A stretch of DNA of 45,534 bases from a bacterium (GCA_021794205.1 JAJYRH010000018.1:1-45534), one strand, 5' to 3'; numbered from the stretch's first letter, positions 1 to 13,575 are shown. Notes: generated by a model not told the origin, from the sequence alone. Made by a program: numbers and translations.

Positions 1-197
1 TTTTTATCGAGCGTCGATGCAACCGCATCGATCTTCTTGTCAAGTTTATCGCACGCTTCGCGAAGGTCGGCTTTCGTAACGACGTTCTCCTGAAACACCA
101 TGCCGAAAACCTCGGCGACGGCCTCGGCGTGTTCGGGCGTATCGCCGGCTTTTTGGAGGCGTTTGGATATCGCGAGCGTGTCCAACATGCTACTCAT
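1..197 (-). CDS. Coiled-coil protein, DUF1640-like (N-terminal part only)
   Basis: The reading frame opens with MSSMLDTLAISKRLQKAG and stays open to the window edge, so the C-terminus is missing. The visible 65 residues hold a 'DTLAISKRL..AG...EHAEAVAEVF' segment and then 'VVTKADLREACDKLDKKIDAV', which looks like the start of an amphipathic coiled coil. This arrangement recalls DUF1640/CCDC90-like proteins, often small and ending in one membrane helix; that end cannot be seen here. The ATG at 197 is favoured because an AGGAGA lies about 11 bases upstream; a second ATG is at 188. It lies 72 bases downstream of ppdK on the same strand. Its function is not known. Confidence 0.6.
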   Translation of the reverse strand, partial: MSSMLDTLAISKRLQKAGDTPEHAEAVAEVFGMVFQENVVTKADLREACDKLDKKIDAVASTLDK

Positions 198-269
198 GGT
201 ATCGGTACTCTCCTGACGAAAGTTCAGAAGGCGAGCGTACCGCACCGATATGACCCGGGGGTCGCCGCG

Positions 270-2918
<2,649 letters not shown>

Positions 2919-2919
2919 G

Positions 2920-4269
2920 CTAACGAGCGGCTCCGGTCGTCGCTCCATGCAGGTAGCCGACCAAGGCGTCGATCGCGACGCGTTCTTGCGTCATGGCATC
3001 GCGGTCGCGAACGGTGACTTTTCCGTCCTCGAGCGAGTCGTAGTCGAAGACGAGACAGTACGGCGTGCCGATTTCGTCCTGCCGACGATAGAGCTGACCG
3101 ATATTCCCCTCGTCGTACTGCGTGCGAAAGAGCGGGCGCAGTGAGGCCTCGATGCGCTTCGCGGCTTCGACGAGTTCGGGCTTGTTGCGCGCGAGCGCGA
3201 AGACTGCGACCTGAACGGGAGCGATCTGCGGATGGAAGTGGAGTACGACGCGCTCGCTGCTCTTCCCATCGGCTCCAGCGACGATTTGTTTTTCGTAGGC
3301 ATCGACCAAGAACGTCAATGTCGTGCGGTCCATTCCCGCCGAGCTTTCGATCAGCAATGGCGTGTAATGCTGCTTCGAGGCTTCATCGAAGAAACGCAAA
3401 TCTTTCCCGGAGAGCGCCATATGCGCGTCGAGATCGTAGGTACCGCGATGTGCGATCGATTCGAGCTCGCCCCAGCCCCACGGAAAAAGATACTCGACGT
3501 CGACGCCGGCCTTCGCGTAATGCGGCCGCTCCTGCGGCGTCAGCTCGTAGAAGCGCAGCCGATCCTCGGCGATGCCGTAGCCGGCGTACCACGCCTTTCG
3601 CCGCGCGACCCACTCTTGAAAGATCTCCATATCGCGGCCGTCGTCGGGGACGAAATACTCCAGCTCGGCCTGTTCGAACTCGCGAACTCGGAAGGTGAAG
3701 TTTCCGGGGGTAATCTCGTTACGGAATGATTTTCCAATCTGCGCGATACCGAACGGCGGTTTTTTTCGCGCGCTCTGAAAAACGTTTTTGAAATTCACGA
3801 AGATGCCCTGCGCGGTCTCCGGGCGCAGATACGCGCTCGATGCGCTATCTTCCATCGGGCCGATCTGCGTGCGCATCATCAAATTGAAATTTCTCGGCTC
3901 GGTGAAGCTCGCCTTACTTCCGCAATCCGGGCATTGGTTCGGATCTTTCAAGTGGTCGAACCGAAAGCGATGTTTGCAGACTTTGCAATCGACGAGCTTA
4001 TCGTGGAACGCGTCGACGTGCCCGGAGGCTTTCCAAGTGAGCGGGTGCATGATGATCGACGAATCGAAGCCGACGACATCGTCGCGCAATTCAACCGTGT
4101 CGCGCCACCAGGCATTCTTCACGTTCCGTTTGAGCACCGAGCCCAGCGGGCCGTAATCCCAGAAGCCGTTGATGCCGCCGTAAATCTCGCTGCTCTGAAA
4201 CATGAACCCGCGCCGCTTGGCAAGCGCGGTAATTTCGTCCATCGTTACGCGGACATCGTTGCTACCCAT
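2920..4269 (-). CDS. glyS: Glycyl-tRNA synthetase (class II, single-chain alpha2 type)
   Basis: Charges tRNA-Gly with glycine in the cytosol. The protein (about 449 residues) is the single-chain alpha2 type found in Thermus, Gram-positives, archaea and eukaryotes, not the E. coli GlyQ/GlyS heterotetramer. The N-terminus RRGFMFQSSEIYGGINGFWDYGP is diagnostic. A zinc-ribbon-like insertion CKVCKHRF...NQCPDCGS is intact. Motif 2 (FRNEITPGNFTFRVREFEQAE) and motif 3 (SSAGMDRTTLTFLVDAY) are present, followed by the anticodon-binding domain (VQVAVFAL onward). The start is uncertain between the ATG at 4269 and a second at 4242; the homologous core begins MDEITALAKRRGF, which fits 4242 equally well. 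The stop is one base upstream of the ppdK start. A 165-base leader separates it from rlmN. Confidence 0.95.
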   Translation of the reverse strand: MGSNDVRVTMDEITALAKRRGFMFQSSEIYGGINGFWDYGPLGSVLKRNVKNAWWRDTVELRDDVVGFDSSIIMHPLTWKASGHVDAFHDKLVDCKVCKHRFRFDHLKDPNQCPDCGSKASFTEPRNFNLMMRTQIGPMEDSASSAYLRPETAQGIFVNFKNVFQSARKKPPFGIAQIGKSFRNEITPGNFTFRVREFEQAELEYFVPDDGRDMEIFQEWVARRKAWYAGYGIAEDRLRFYELTPQERPHYAKAGVDVEYLFPWGWGELESIAHRGTYDLDAHMALSGKDLRFFDEASKQHYTPLLIESSAGMDRTTLTFLVDAYEKQIVAGADGKSSERVVLHFHPQIAPVQVAVFALARNKPELVEAAKRIEASLRPLFRTQYDEGNIGQLYRRQDEIGTPYCLVFDYDSLEDGKVTVRDRDAMTQERVAIDALVGYLHGATTGAAR

Positions 4270-4346
4270 AGGGGCGACTAGGTTTCTCAGCGGGCGCCCA
4301 AAACCCTCACCTCCCAGGCTTTCGAGCAAGGCACCCCCTCCCGCGG

Positions 4347-4362
4347 TCGAGGCAGGCCTCGA
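4347..4362. promoter_or_regulatory. Short perfect inverted repeat in the glyS leader
   Basis: TCGAGGC (4347-4353) is the exact reverse complement of GCCTCGA (4356-4362), with a two-base spacer. It lies in the 165-base interval between rlmN and glyS, about 80 bases before the glyS start. The tight spacing suits a DNA operator better than an RNA hairpin. I see no T-box or other known riboswitch motif in the leader. The function is inferred only from position. Confidence 0.3.
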
Positions 4363-4434
4363 GAAACGTCGCCGTTATGGCCACCATCTCCGGAGCGCGC
4401 GCCTTCCGATTGCGCGATACGTTAAGGGCCTCCG

Positions 4435-5538
4435 TCAAAAAGCTGGGGTGGCCGCGAGCCTCTGCGCTTTCGGCTGCGTCTCGACGCGTAATTGCCCGCA
4501 CGCGGCCGAGATATCGGTGCCCATGTTGTGTCGCACGGTCGAGGGAACGCCGGCGTCCTCGAGGATCTTCGCAAACTTCCATACCCGCTCGTCGCTGCTG
4601 CCCTGGAATGGTGCGTCGGGGGTGGCGTTATACGGAATCAGATTCACGTGATAGAGATGCCCGCGCATGAGATCGGCGAGCGCACGCGCGTGCCGGTCGC
4701 TGTCGTTGGTTCCGGCGAGCATCACGTACTCGAAAAAGACCTTCCGTTTCGTCGCTGCGACGTAGCGCTCGCAGGCGGCCATCAACTCGGCGATATCGTG
4801 ACGGCGATTCACCGGCATGATCGATCCGCGCGTTTCATCGTCGGGGGCGTGCAGCGAGATCGCGAGGTTCACCTGGAGATGTTCGTTGGTGAAATCGTCG
4901 ATTCGATCGACCCAGCCGACCGTCGAGATCGTAATGTGGCGATGGCCGATTCCCATACCGTTGGGATCGTGCAGCAACGCAACCGCCTCCATCACCGCAT
5001 CGTAATTATGAAACGGCTCGCCCATCCCCATGAACACGATATTGGTGATCTTCTTTCCACGCTCTCGGAGTTCGCGCGCAAAGAATCTGGCCTGGTCGGC
5101 GATCTCGGTTGCGGTAAGGTGTCGCGAAAAACCGGCCTGTCCGGTCGAGCAGAAGGCGCACGCGAACGCACAACCCGCCTGCGATGAGATACAGACCGTG
5201 GTGCGCCCTTCGCGGTGCTCCATCAGCACCGCTTCGACTTGCTTGCCATCGCGAAGCCCGAGCAACGCCTTGGTCGTCTGCCCGTCATTCGAACGTTGCA
5301 CGACCACCGGCTCGACGGTAGAGAAGCGAATGCCGCGCTCTTGCAAGCGCGCGCGCAGATCGAGCGACAGCGTGGTGACATCCTCGACGCCCCCGAGCAA
5401 CTCGCGCATCGCCGCTCGATAGAGCTGCTCGATGCGGTACGGCTTGAGTTCGAACTCGGCGGAGAAGGCCTCGGGGGTAGCAAATCCGGCGCGTCCGACG
5501 ACCTCGCGCAGCCAGATCGCTTTCGGGTCGCGATACAT
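4435..5538 (-). CDS. rlmN: Dual-specificity RNA methyltransferase RlmN (radical SAM)
   Basis: Methylates C2 of A2503 in 23S rRNA and A37 of some tRNAs, using two SAM molecules and a methyl-cysteine intermediate. The 367-residue protein has an N-terminal helical domain, then the radical-SAM cluster CAFACAFC (Cys123, 127, 130), the GMGEPFHNYD SAM-binding motif (about 171-180), HYVNLIPYN-like HVNLIPYN (297-304), and the C-terminal resolving Cys at 347 in AACGQL. All are typical and intact. The ATG at 5538 gives a family-length protein; the open frame continues upstream to 5949, but that stretch overlaps the glycosylase gene and has no family similarity. It starts five bases after the uracil-DNA glycosylase stop, so the two are probably co-transcribed. 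Confidence 0.96.
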   Translation of the reverse strand: MYRDPKAIWLREVVGRAGFATPEAFSAEFELKPYRIEQLYRAAMRELLGGVEDVTTLSLDLRARLQERGIRFSTVEPVVVQRSNDGQTTKALLGLRDGKQVEAVLMEHREGRTTVCISSQAGCAFACAFCSTGQAGFSRHLTATEIADQARFFARELRERGKKITNIVFMGMGEPFHNYDAVMEAVALLHDPNGMGIGHRHITISTVGWVDRIDDFTNEHLQVNLAISLHAPDDETRGSIMPVNRRHDIAELMAACERYVAATKRKVFFEYVMLAGTNDSDRHARALADLMRGHLYHVNLIPYNATPDAPFQGSSDERVWKFAKILEDAGVPSTVRHNMGTDISAACGQLRVETQPKAQRLAATPAF

Positions 5539-5543
5539 GGCTC

Positions 5544-6227
5544 TTACTCTACCACGGAGGGCCCTTCGAAGAGGTCGACCTGGCGCGCACTCGCGGAGGG
5601 GAGCTCCGCTCGGAGCTCGTCGATCCGGCTCCGCACCGCTTTGAGATCGTCCCAGACGAGGCGCTTCACCGCAGTCAGCTCGCCGCCGGTCTGCCGGAGC
5701 ACGTACGCGGGGTGGAATGTGACCAGCAGCGGAATCTCGAGCGGGCCGCGCTCCCAACGCCCGCGCTGTTTGGTGATCGCGTAGGACGGGCCGAGGAACG
5801 ATTTCGCGGCGGGCGCCCCAAGCGCGAGCAAGACTCTCGGCCGGATAATCTCGATCTGTTCGTCGAGAAAGGGGCGGCAATTCGCCATCTCCGCCGGGTC
5901 GGGGGCCCGGTTCTTCAGCCCCCGCTCGCCCTGCGAGGTCGGCCGACACTTGACCGTATTGGCGATATAGACGTCCTCGCGCGCCAAGCCGATCGCTCCC
6001 AACATCTTCTCGAGCAGCTCGCCCGCACGCCCCACGAACGGTCGGCCGAGGCGATCTTCGGTTTCGCCGGGCCCCTCACCGACCAACATGAGATCGGCGC
6101 AGGGGTCGCCCTCGCCGTACACGTTATTCCGGCGCTGCGCTCCGATCGCGCAGGCCCGGCACGCACTCGCGCGTGCGGCTCCCTGCTGCAGCGCGCGTTC
6201 GCGCCGTGCGCGCTCCTCCAAGCTCAT
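5544..6227 (-). CDS. Uracil-DNA glycosylase, type 4 (Fe-S family)
   Basis: Base-excision repair enzyme that removes uracil from DNA. The 227-residue protein has the four iron-sulfur Cys of family 4: Cys23 and Cys26 (CRAC), Cys94 (VKCRP) and Cys117 (NCRP). Active-site motif 1 is GEGPGETED (50-58) and motif 2 is FHPAYVLR (about 171-178), the latter with the catalytic His. The ATG at 6227 is preceded by GAGGAGAGG, a strong ribosome site. That ATG overlaps the TGA of the upstream YbjQ-family gene (ATGA), so translation is probably coupled. The C-terminal 30 residues beyond the domain are charged and not conserved. Confidence 0.93.
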   Translation of the reverse strand: MSLEERARRERALQQGAARASACRACAIGAQRRNNVYGEGDPCADLMLVGEGPGETEDRLGRPFVGRAGELLEKMLGAIGLAREDVYIANTVKCRPTSQGERGLKNRAPDPAEMANCRPFLDEQIEIIRPRVLLALGAPAAKSFLGPSYAITKQRGRWERGPLEIPLLVTFHPAYVLRQTGGELTAVKRLVWDDLKAVRSRIDELRAELPSASARQVDLFEGPSVVE

Positions 6228-6565
6228 TTCCTCTCCTCGCGCACGACGCGTACCGCTTCCCCGAAGGCGATCACCACGCACGAGCCGTCGGGGCGCTCGC
6301 TGACGTGAAATTGCAACCCGAGCACTGCATTCGCGCCGAGTCGTTCCGCGCGCTCGCGCAGCCGTTCCAGGGCCTCGGCGCGCAGGCGCTCGGCATCGCT
6401 CACGAATTCCACCGGCGCGAGGCCGACGAGCAACCCGATGCTGCGAAAGGTCGAGCGAAGGCGATTCTGCGGCTGCTCGGCCTGCCCCGAGACATACCCG
6501 AAACGCCGGACGATGCGCCGCCCGGGGAATTCGGCGAAGGTAACGAGATTCTCGCGCGCAAGCAT
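6224..6565 (-). CDS. YbjQ-family (heavy-metal-binding domain) protein
   Basis: A small cytosolic protein of about 113 residues. The pattern 'PGRRIVRRFGYVSG', then 'RLRAEALERLRERAERLGANAVLGLQF', then a terminal beta strand 'CVVIAFGEAVRV' matches the YbjQ/UPF0145 family, which forms pentamers and is often labelled a putative heavy-metal-binding domain. The biological role is not established. The ATG at 6565 gives a family-like length; one at 6589 would overlap the divergent glycosyltransferase gene. It is the first gene of the run leading to uracil-DNA glycosylase and rlmN. Confidence 0.75.
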   Translation of the reverse strand: MLARENLVTFAEFPGRRIVRRFGYVSGQAEQPQNRLRSTFRSIGLLVGLAPVEFVSDAERLRAEALERLRERAERLGANAVLGLQFHVSERPDGSCVVIAFGEAVRVVREERK

Positions 6566-6573
6566 AGCTCGGC

Positions 6574-7557
6574 GTGACTGATTCCTCATCGGCCCTCATC
6601 GTCCGCCTCGACGCCCTCGGCGATACGCTGGCGCTCGCGCCCTTACTGCTCGCCCTGCGCGACGCCGCGGTCCCGACCGATATCGTCGTCGCGCCCGCCG
6701 CGCGCGACCTCTTCGTGCGAGCCGCGCTGCGGCGTGCCTACATTGCACCCTTCGCCCAACGCGACGATAGCGCGGCAAATCGGAGCGCGATTCGAGACTT
6801 CGCCGAGCAACTGCGTCCCAATCGCTATTCGCACATCCTCGTCGCAACCGAAGATCCCGCGGGATATCGGCTCGCCGCAGCGCTCGCGGCTCCGCATCGC
6901 GTCGGTTTCCAGAACGGTTGGGGCAAACCGCTCAAGTCGCTCTGGGTTCGCTCGCTGCTTACCGAGACGCGATATCGCAGCGCGGGGCTCGACGCACGCG
7001 CGCCGCACGAATGCGAGGTCCTTTTCTCGCTCGGCACATCGTTACTCGCACCGGGCGCTCACCCGTCGCGCGACCCCGCCGCACTTCGCGGCCTGATCCT
7101 GGAGCGCGACGTCGCCGCACGCCATCGCATCGCGCTGCAACTCACGTCGAAGTGGGAGCGGCTAGGCATCGCCCACTCCGACGTTCGCACCTTTCTCGAC
7201 CGAGCGCGCGAGCGCGTCGGCGATATCACGCTGCTCGCCCCGGACGCCGAACGCGCGAGCATCGCCGATCTCACGGCGGGGCTTCCGGGAATCGAATGGT
7301 TCGCAGATCTTCGGTCGTGGATCGCGGCAATCGCAGCGGCCGACGTACTCATCGCCCCCGATTCCGGTGCGATTCACGTTGCGGGCATCCTCGGAACGCC
7401 GTGCGTTGCCGTCTATGAAAGCGGACGCGACTATGCGCTCCAACGCGCGCGTTGGAGCCCCTGGGCCGCGCCTAACGCGACGCTTGAGGGCACTGCGGAA
7501 TGGCCGCAGCGCGCGCTCGATTCCCTCGCATCATTACAAGAATCGATCCACACCTAA
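6574..7557 (+). CDS. Glycosyltransferase family 9 (heptosyltransferase-like)
   Basis: A 327-residue GT-B enzyme of the ADP-heptose:LPS heptosyltransferase family. Evidence is the N-terminal ALIVRLDALGDTLALAPLLLALR, a mid-protein APHRVGFQNGW segment, and the C-terminal donor-binding VLIAPDSGAIHVAGILGTPCVAVYE. Family members add sugars, typically heptose, to lipid A core or related glycans on the cytoplasmic face. The actual donor and acceptor are unknown here, and no other LPS-core gene is adjacent. The start is a GTG at 6574; the conserved first strand begins within nine residues, so little upstream sequence is possible. It starts only eight bases from the divergent YbjQ-family start, and its 3' end overlaps the convergent DUF2079 gene by 86 bases. 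Confidence 0.9.
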   Translation: MTDSSSALIVRLDALGDTLALAPLLLALRDAAVPTDIVVAPAARDLFVRAALRRAYIAPFAQRDDSAANRSAIRDFAEQLRPNRYSHILVATEDPAGYRLAAALAAPHRVGFQNGWGKPLKSLWVRSLLTETRYRSAGLDARAPHECEVLFSLGTSLLAPGAHPSRDPAALRGLILERDVAARHRIALQLTSKWERLGIAHSDVRTFLDRARERVGDITLLAPDAERASIADLTAGLPGIEWFADLRSWIAAIAAADVLIAPDSGAIHVAGILGTPCVAVYESGRDYALQRARWSPWAAPNATLEGTAEWPQRALDSLASLQESIHT

Positions 7558-8887
7558 CGACGACGCGCAACCCCCCATCGGCTTCGAGCGCCGCGAGCCG
7601 CGCGGCGTTCTCAACGAGGCGCGGCGAGCGCGGATACGCGCGATCGATCAATACGATCGCAGCGGGTAACGGAGCGCTGCCGTCGTCGGGAAGCAACGTC
7701 GCCCTCGCGTCGCGAAGCGCGAGGTGGCCGAAGGCTTCTTCTTGCGTGGCGACCGCGAGCCCGGCGGGCCAGCGTTGCAGGTAGGCGTCGAGCGCGCGGT
7801 CGCGCGCTTCGATCGGTCGGAGGTTCAGCGCCGGATGCAGGGGATCGGCGAGCGCGAACTCGAGCACGCAGAACGCAAGCGCGACATAGGTGCGACGGCG
7901 AGATGCCTGCGGGATCGCGAAGGCAAAGGCGGCGAGCACGTAGCCGATCCACGCACCCGCGTAGTGCGTCCCCATCGTAAACGTGGTGGGCATTCGCGAG
8001 AGCAGCACCTCCGCGAATGCCGGAATCGCCAGCACGATCGCCCGTGATTGCAGCGGAATACATGCCAGCGGCGCGAGCGCGAGGACGAGAAACCCGAGGC
8101 GCGCCGGCACGGTCGCCGGCAGCGCGCGAACGTCTGCGGCGTTCCACGCGTAAAAGCGCGTTGGTTGCCATGCGGGGTTCGCGCCGACGTGCGGTGCGAT
8201 AGCGAAAAAGAAGAGCGCCACGACGACGAAGGCGAGCCCCGAGAGCGCGAGCAAAAATCGCCGCATCGCGGCATCACCGCGCAACGCCCATGCCGCCGCG
8301 AGAGCGCCGACCGCGATAAAGAGCGCCTGATCTTCCTTCACGCCGATGGCGCAAGCGGCGAAGAGCGCTGCGAGGCGGAAACGGCGCGCGTCGAGAGCCC
8401 AGACCAACCAGAGCACCGCCGCCGGCGCGAACGCATTTTCGTGAAAATCCACGAACGCCAACCCTGCGAGCGGAGGGTAGAGCGCGGCGATCCATGCGGC
8501 CCATGCCGCCGTACGCGCGTCGGCGCGACGTTCGACGATGGCGTAGACCGCAGGAATGACCAGAGCGCAGGCCACCGACTGTACCGCCACCAGCACCAGT
8601 GGCGAATTCCACACGTGCAACAACAGCATCGGCACGCCGAGGACCGGCGAAAAATGAAAGGCCCAATGGCTGCCTTCGATCGTGTTGCAAAGACAGAGAA
8701 AATTGCTTCGGAGGCTCTGAGCGAAGATTCCGAAATCGACCAAGTTTCGGTGCACCGCATACCGCCACGCACCGAGCGCGGTAAAAAGCACCGCATATCC
8801 GGCGGCGATCGCCCAGGGAAGTCGCCGTCGCACCGCCGCTACTGCGTGGCGCCGATTGCGGCGCGGCGCGTCTGAAGATACGGCCAT
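7472..8887 (-). CDS. DUF2079 multi-spanning membrane protein
   Basis: A hydrophobic protein of about 471 residues with many predicted membrane helices. It carries features I associate with DUF2079: an early 'R...VDFGIFAQSLRSNFLCLCNTIEGSHWAFHFSPVLG' region with DFGIF and HFSP motifs, then 'LAFVDFHENAFAPAAVLWL'. The family resembles GT-C/mannosyltransferase-like membrane proteins, but its reaction is unknown. The start is uncertain. The ATG at 8887 overlaps prfB by 49 bases and adds an arginine-rich cytoplasmic tail. A GTG at 8833 lies just after the prfB stop and begins MRRRLPWAIAAGYAVLF. Neither has a good ribosome site. The 3' end overlaps the convergent glycosyltransferase gene. Confidence 0.85.
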   Translation of the reverse strand: MAVSSDAPRRNRRHAVAAVRRRLPWAIAAGYAVLFTALGAWRYAVHRNLVDFGIFAQSLRSNFLCLCNTIEGSHWAFHFSPVLGVPMLLLHVWNSPLVLVAVQSVACALVIPAVYAIVERRADARTAAWAAWIAALYPPLAGLAFVDFHENAFAPAAVLWLVWALDARRFRLAALFAACAIGVKEDQALFIAVGALAAAWALRGDAAMRRFLLALSGLAFVVVALFFFAIAPHVGANPAWQPTRFYAWNAADVRALPATVPARLGFLVLALAPLACIPLQSRAIVLAIPAFAEVLLSRMPTTFTMGTHYAGAWIGYVLAAFAFAIPQASRRRTYVALAFCVLEFALADPLHPALNLRPIEARDRALDAYLQRWPAGLAVATQEEAFGHLALRDARATLLPDDGSAPLPAAIVLIDRAYPRSPRLVENAARLAALEADGGLRVVVRCGSILVMMRGNRARAAAIPQCPQASR

Positions 8888-9955
8888 ACGAACGCGTCGA
8901 TTTCGCCGTCGAGGACGCCTTGGGCGTCGCCGACTTCGACGTTGGTACGATGGTCCTTGACCAGTTGATACGGCTGCAGGACGTAGGAGCGGATCTGCGA
9001 TCCCCATTCGTTGGCCTGCCGTTCGCCGCGCAAGGAACTCAGGCGTTCGTCGCGCTCCTGTGCGGCCCGCTGTACGAGTTTCGCGCGCAATATATTCATC
9101 GCGACTTCGCGGTTCTGTGCCTGCGATCGTTCTTGTTGCGATGCGACGATAATACCGGTTGGCTCGTGGATGATGCGGATCGCCGACTCGGTTTTGTTGA
9201 CGTACTGGCCGCCCGATCCCCCCGACTTAAAGGTTTCGATGCGGACGTCGTCGGGCTTGATGACGATTTCGCCGTGTTCCTCGCCGGTAATCTCCGGAAT
9301 CACGTCGACGGCGGCAAACGACGTGTGGCGTCGATGCGCTTGATCGAACGGCGAGAGGCGAACCAACCGATGGACGCCGCGCTCGCTCTCCAACATGCCG
9401 TACGCGTTCCGACCACGGACGAAGAACGTCACGGATTTTAGCCCGGCCTCTTCCGCCGGCGATTCCTCGACGAGTTGCGTCTGGAAGCCGTGACCTTCGG
9501 CCCAACGCAAGTACATGCGCAGGAGCATCTGCGTCCAATCGGCGGCGTCGACTCCGCCCGCACCGGCAAAAATACTGACGATCGCTCCGTGATTGTCGAA
9601 CTCGCCGTCGAAATTCGCGGCCATCTCCAATTCGTTGAGTTCGCGTTCGCAGGTGGCGATGCTCGTATCGATCTCCGTCTGCGCGCTGTCATCGTCGCCG
9701 AAGAGTTCGAGCATCTCGCGTGCGTCGGCGAGCGACGCGGCGATCCGGTCCATCGTGCCGAGCTCCTCTCGGAGATCGGCGAGTTCTTTCATCGTCCGCT
9801 GGGCGGCCCCGGCATTATCCCAGAAGCCTTCCGCACGCGACCGCTCGTCGAGTTCGGAGGCACGACGCGCCTTACCGGCATAGTCAAAGACGCTCCTTGA
9901 GGCCCTCGAGGCGAGCGCTACAGGCAGAGATCGAGGTTCGTTGCGTTTGACTCAT
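8839..9955 (-). CDS. prfB: Peptide chain release factor 2, expressed by +1 programmed frameshift
   Basis: Terminates translation at UGA and UAA. The main frame carries the RF2 stop-recognition tripeptide SPF (about 201-203) and the GGQ catalytic motif in SGGSGGQYVNK (248-250), almost the same numbering as E. coli RF2. The first 23 codons (ATG at 9955, MSQTQRTSISACSARLEGLK...) lie in a different frame and end at a TGA (9886-9884) in CTT TGA C. A +1 shift there continues as DYAGKARRASELDERSRAEGFWD, matching the conserved RF2 N-terminus. The full product is about 371 residues. A caller that ignores recoding would start at 9792 and miss the first 54 residues. The gene overlaps or abuts the DUF2079 gene downstream. 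Confidence 0.96.
9883..9898 (-). promoter_or_regulatory. prfB +1 programmed frameshift (recoding) site
   Basis: Reading the minus strand from 9898: AAG GAG CGT CTT TGA C. This has the three parts of the classic RF2 autoregulatory site: an internal Shine-Dalgarno-like AAGGAG, a three-base spacer as in E. coli, and the slippery CTT followed by in-frame TGA and C. Low RF2 lets the ribosome pause at TGA and slip by one base, so RF2 controls its own synthesis. The mechanism is established for bacterial prfB; its presence here is read directly from the sequence. Confidence 0.95.
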
Positions 9956-10049
9956 TGCGGCGCGGTCGCTTCTGGATTTTTGCGCGAGCACCTTTCCAAC
10001 CGTGGCCCCGCGCGTGAACGAGAGACACCACTACCCCGATGGAGGCATC

Positions 10050-10919
10050 ATGCTCGATTTCAACACACAGACCACGTTGCCCAATATGCTCGGCGGGCTC
10101 TCATCGTTCGCCGACCCGCTACAGGCGCTCGAAAGCCCGGGAACGCGCGGCGCCACCGGCACGAACGACGGCATCGCGCGCTTCCTCCCGCCGGGTTTCT
10201 CCGAGGGCGGCGGCGCCTTTCCGGTACCGGGGCCCTTAGCCGGCATTTCCAATTTACTGATGCAACTCATCGGTATGCTCGGGTCGCTGCTCAACGGCGG
10301 AGGCATGCCGTCCGGGGGCGGAAACCCCACCGCAGCGCCGGAAAATTATTTTTCGAACGCCGGCGGCTCCTCGACGGGCGATCCGCACCTGCGTTTCACG
10401 GGGCAGAGCACGGCGGGAAATCTCGCCGGCAGCTGGGATTCGATGAGCGGACACGGCGATCTCCTCGACTCGGATTCAGTCCCCGGCGGATTTTCGATCT
10501 CCACGACGCCGACTGCGCCGAATGCGCGGGGCGTCACCTACAACGCTTCGGCGAGTATCACCACCAACGGCGGCGCCACCATTCTCACCTACGGCGCCGA
10601 CGGCACCGCAACGATCTCCCAGAACGGAAACACGACCGCGCTCGCACGCGGCCAGAATCTCTCGCTCCCCGGCGAAGCGATCTCGTGGAATGCCGACGGT
10701 TCGATGCAAGTGAATGTCGACGACGGCAACGGTGGGACGATCGCCACGACGCTATCGCAGAACGGAGAAGGCGTCGACGTCCGTGCCAACGCACAGAACG
10801 TCGACCTCGGCGGCGACCTCGTCACCGGCGCGACGCAGGGACCGCCTCAACGAATCGGCGGGCCGATTCCCGTGCCGCCGCCGATCCTCGATCCGCGCAT
10901 TCGGTACACGCGGCTCTAA
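10050..10919 (+). CDS. GDPH-motif protein of unknown function (VWD/DUF1521-like)
   Basis: A 289-residue protein, rich in Gly, Asn, Ser and Thr. The N-terminal third has short hydrophobic stretches (ISNLLMQLIGMLGSLLNGGG) but no classical signal peptide. The centre begins STGDPHLRFTGQ and continues with 'GSWDSMSGHGDLLDSDSVPGG' and 'ANARGVTYNASASITTNGG'-like strands, ending in a proline-rich tail. A GDPH motif starting a beta-rich region is seen in von Willebrand type D and DUF1521 domains; I judge it similar to the latter but cannot confirm it. The ATG at 10050 is chosen for its GGAGG six bases upstream; an in-frame start at 10002 is weaker. It is alone on its strand between divergent prfB and convergent secA. 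The overlapping frame 9941-10942 is arginine-rich and rejected. Confidence 0.75.
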   Translation: MLDFNTQTTLPNMLGGLSSFADPLQALESPGTRGATGTNDGIARFLPPGFSEGGGAFPVPGPLAGISNLLMQLIGMLGSLLNGGGMPSGGGNPTAAPENYFSNAGGSSTGDPHLRFTGQSTAGNLAGSWDSMSGHGDLLDSDSVPGGFSISTTPTAPNARGVTYNASASITTNGGATILTYGADGTATISQNGNTTALARGQNLSLPGEAISWNADGSMQVNVDDGNGGTIATTLSQNGEGVDVRANAQNVDLGGDLVTGATQGPPQRIGGPIPVPPPILDPRIRYTRL

Positions 10920-10938
10920 TCGCGCTCCCGAGCGGCGG

Positions 10939-13569
<2,631 letters not shown>

Positions 13570-13575
13570 GCTGAG

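Noticed and set aside
4307-4378. Short frame (MVAITATFLEACLDRG...) in the glyS leader
   Set aside because: Only about 24 codons, poor ribosome-site spacing and no sign of an attenuator peptide rich in Gly codons.
4270-4434. T-box or glycine riboswitch ahead of glyS
   Set aside because: I could not find the T-box antiterminator sequence or the glycine aptamer core.
5541-5949. 137-residue N-terminal extension of rlmN
   Set aside because: It overlaps the uracil-DNA glycosylase gene and does not resemble RlmN; family length fits the ATG at 5538.
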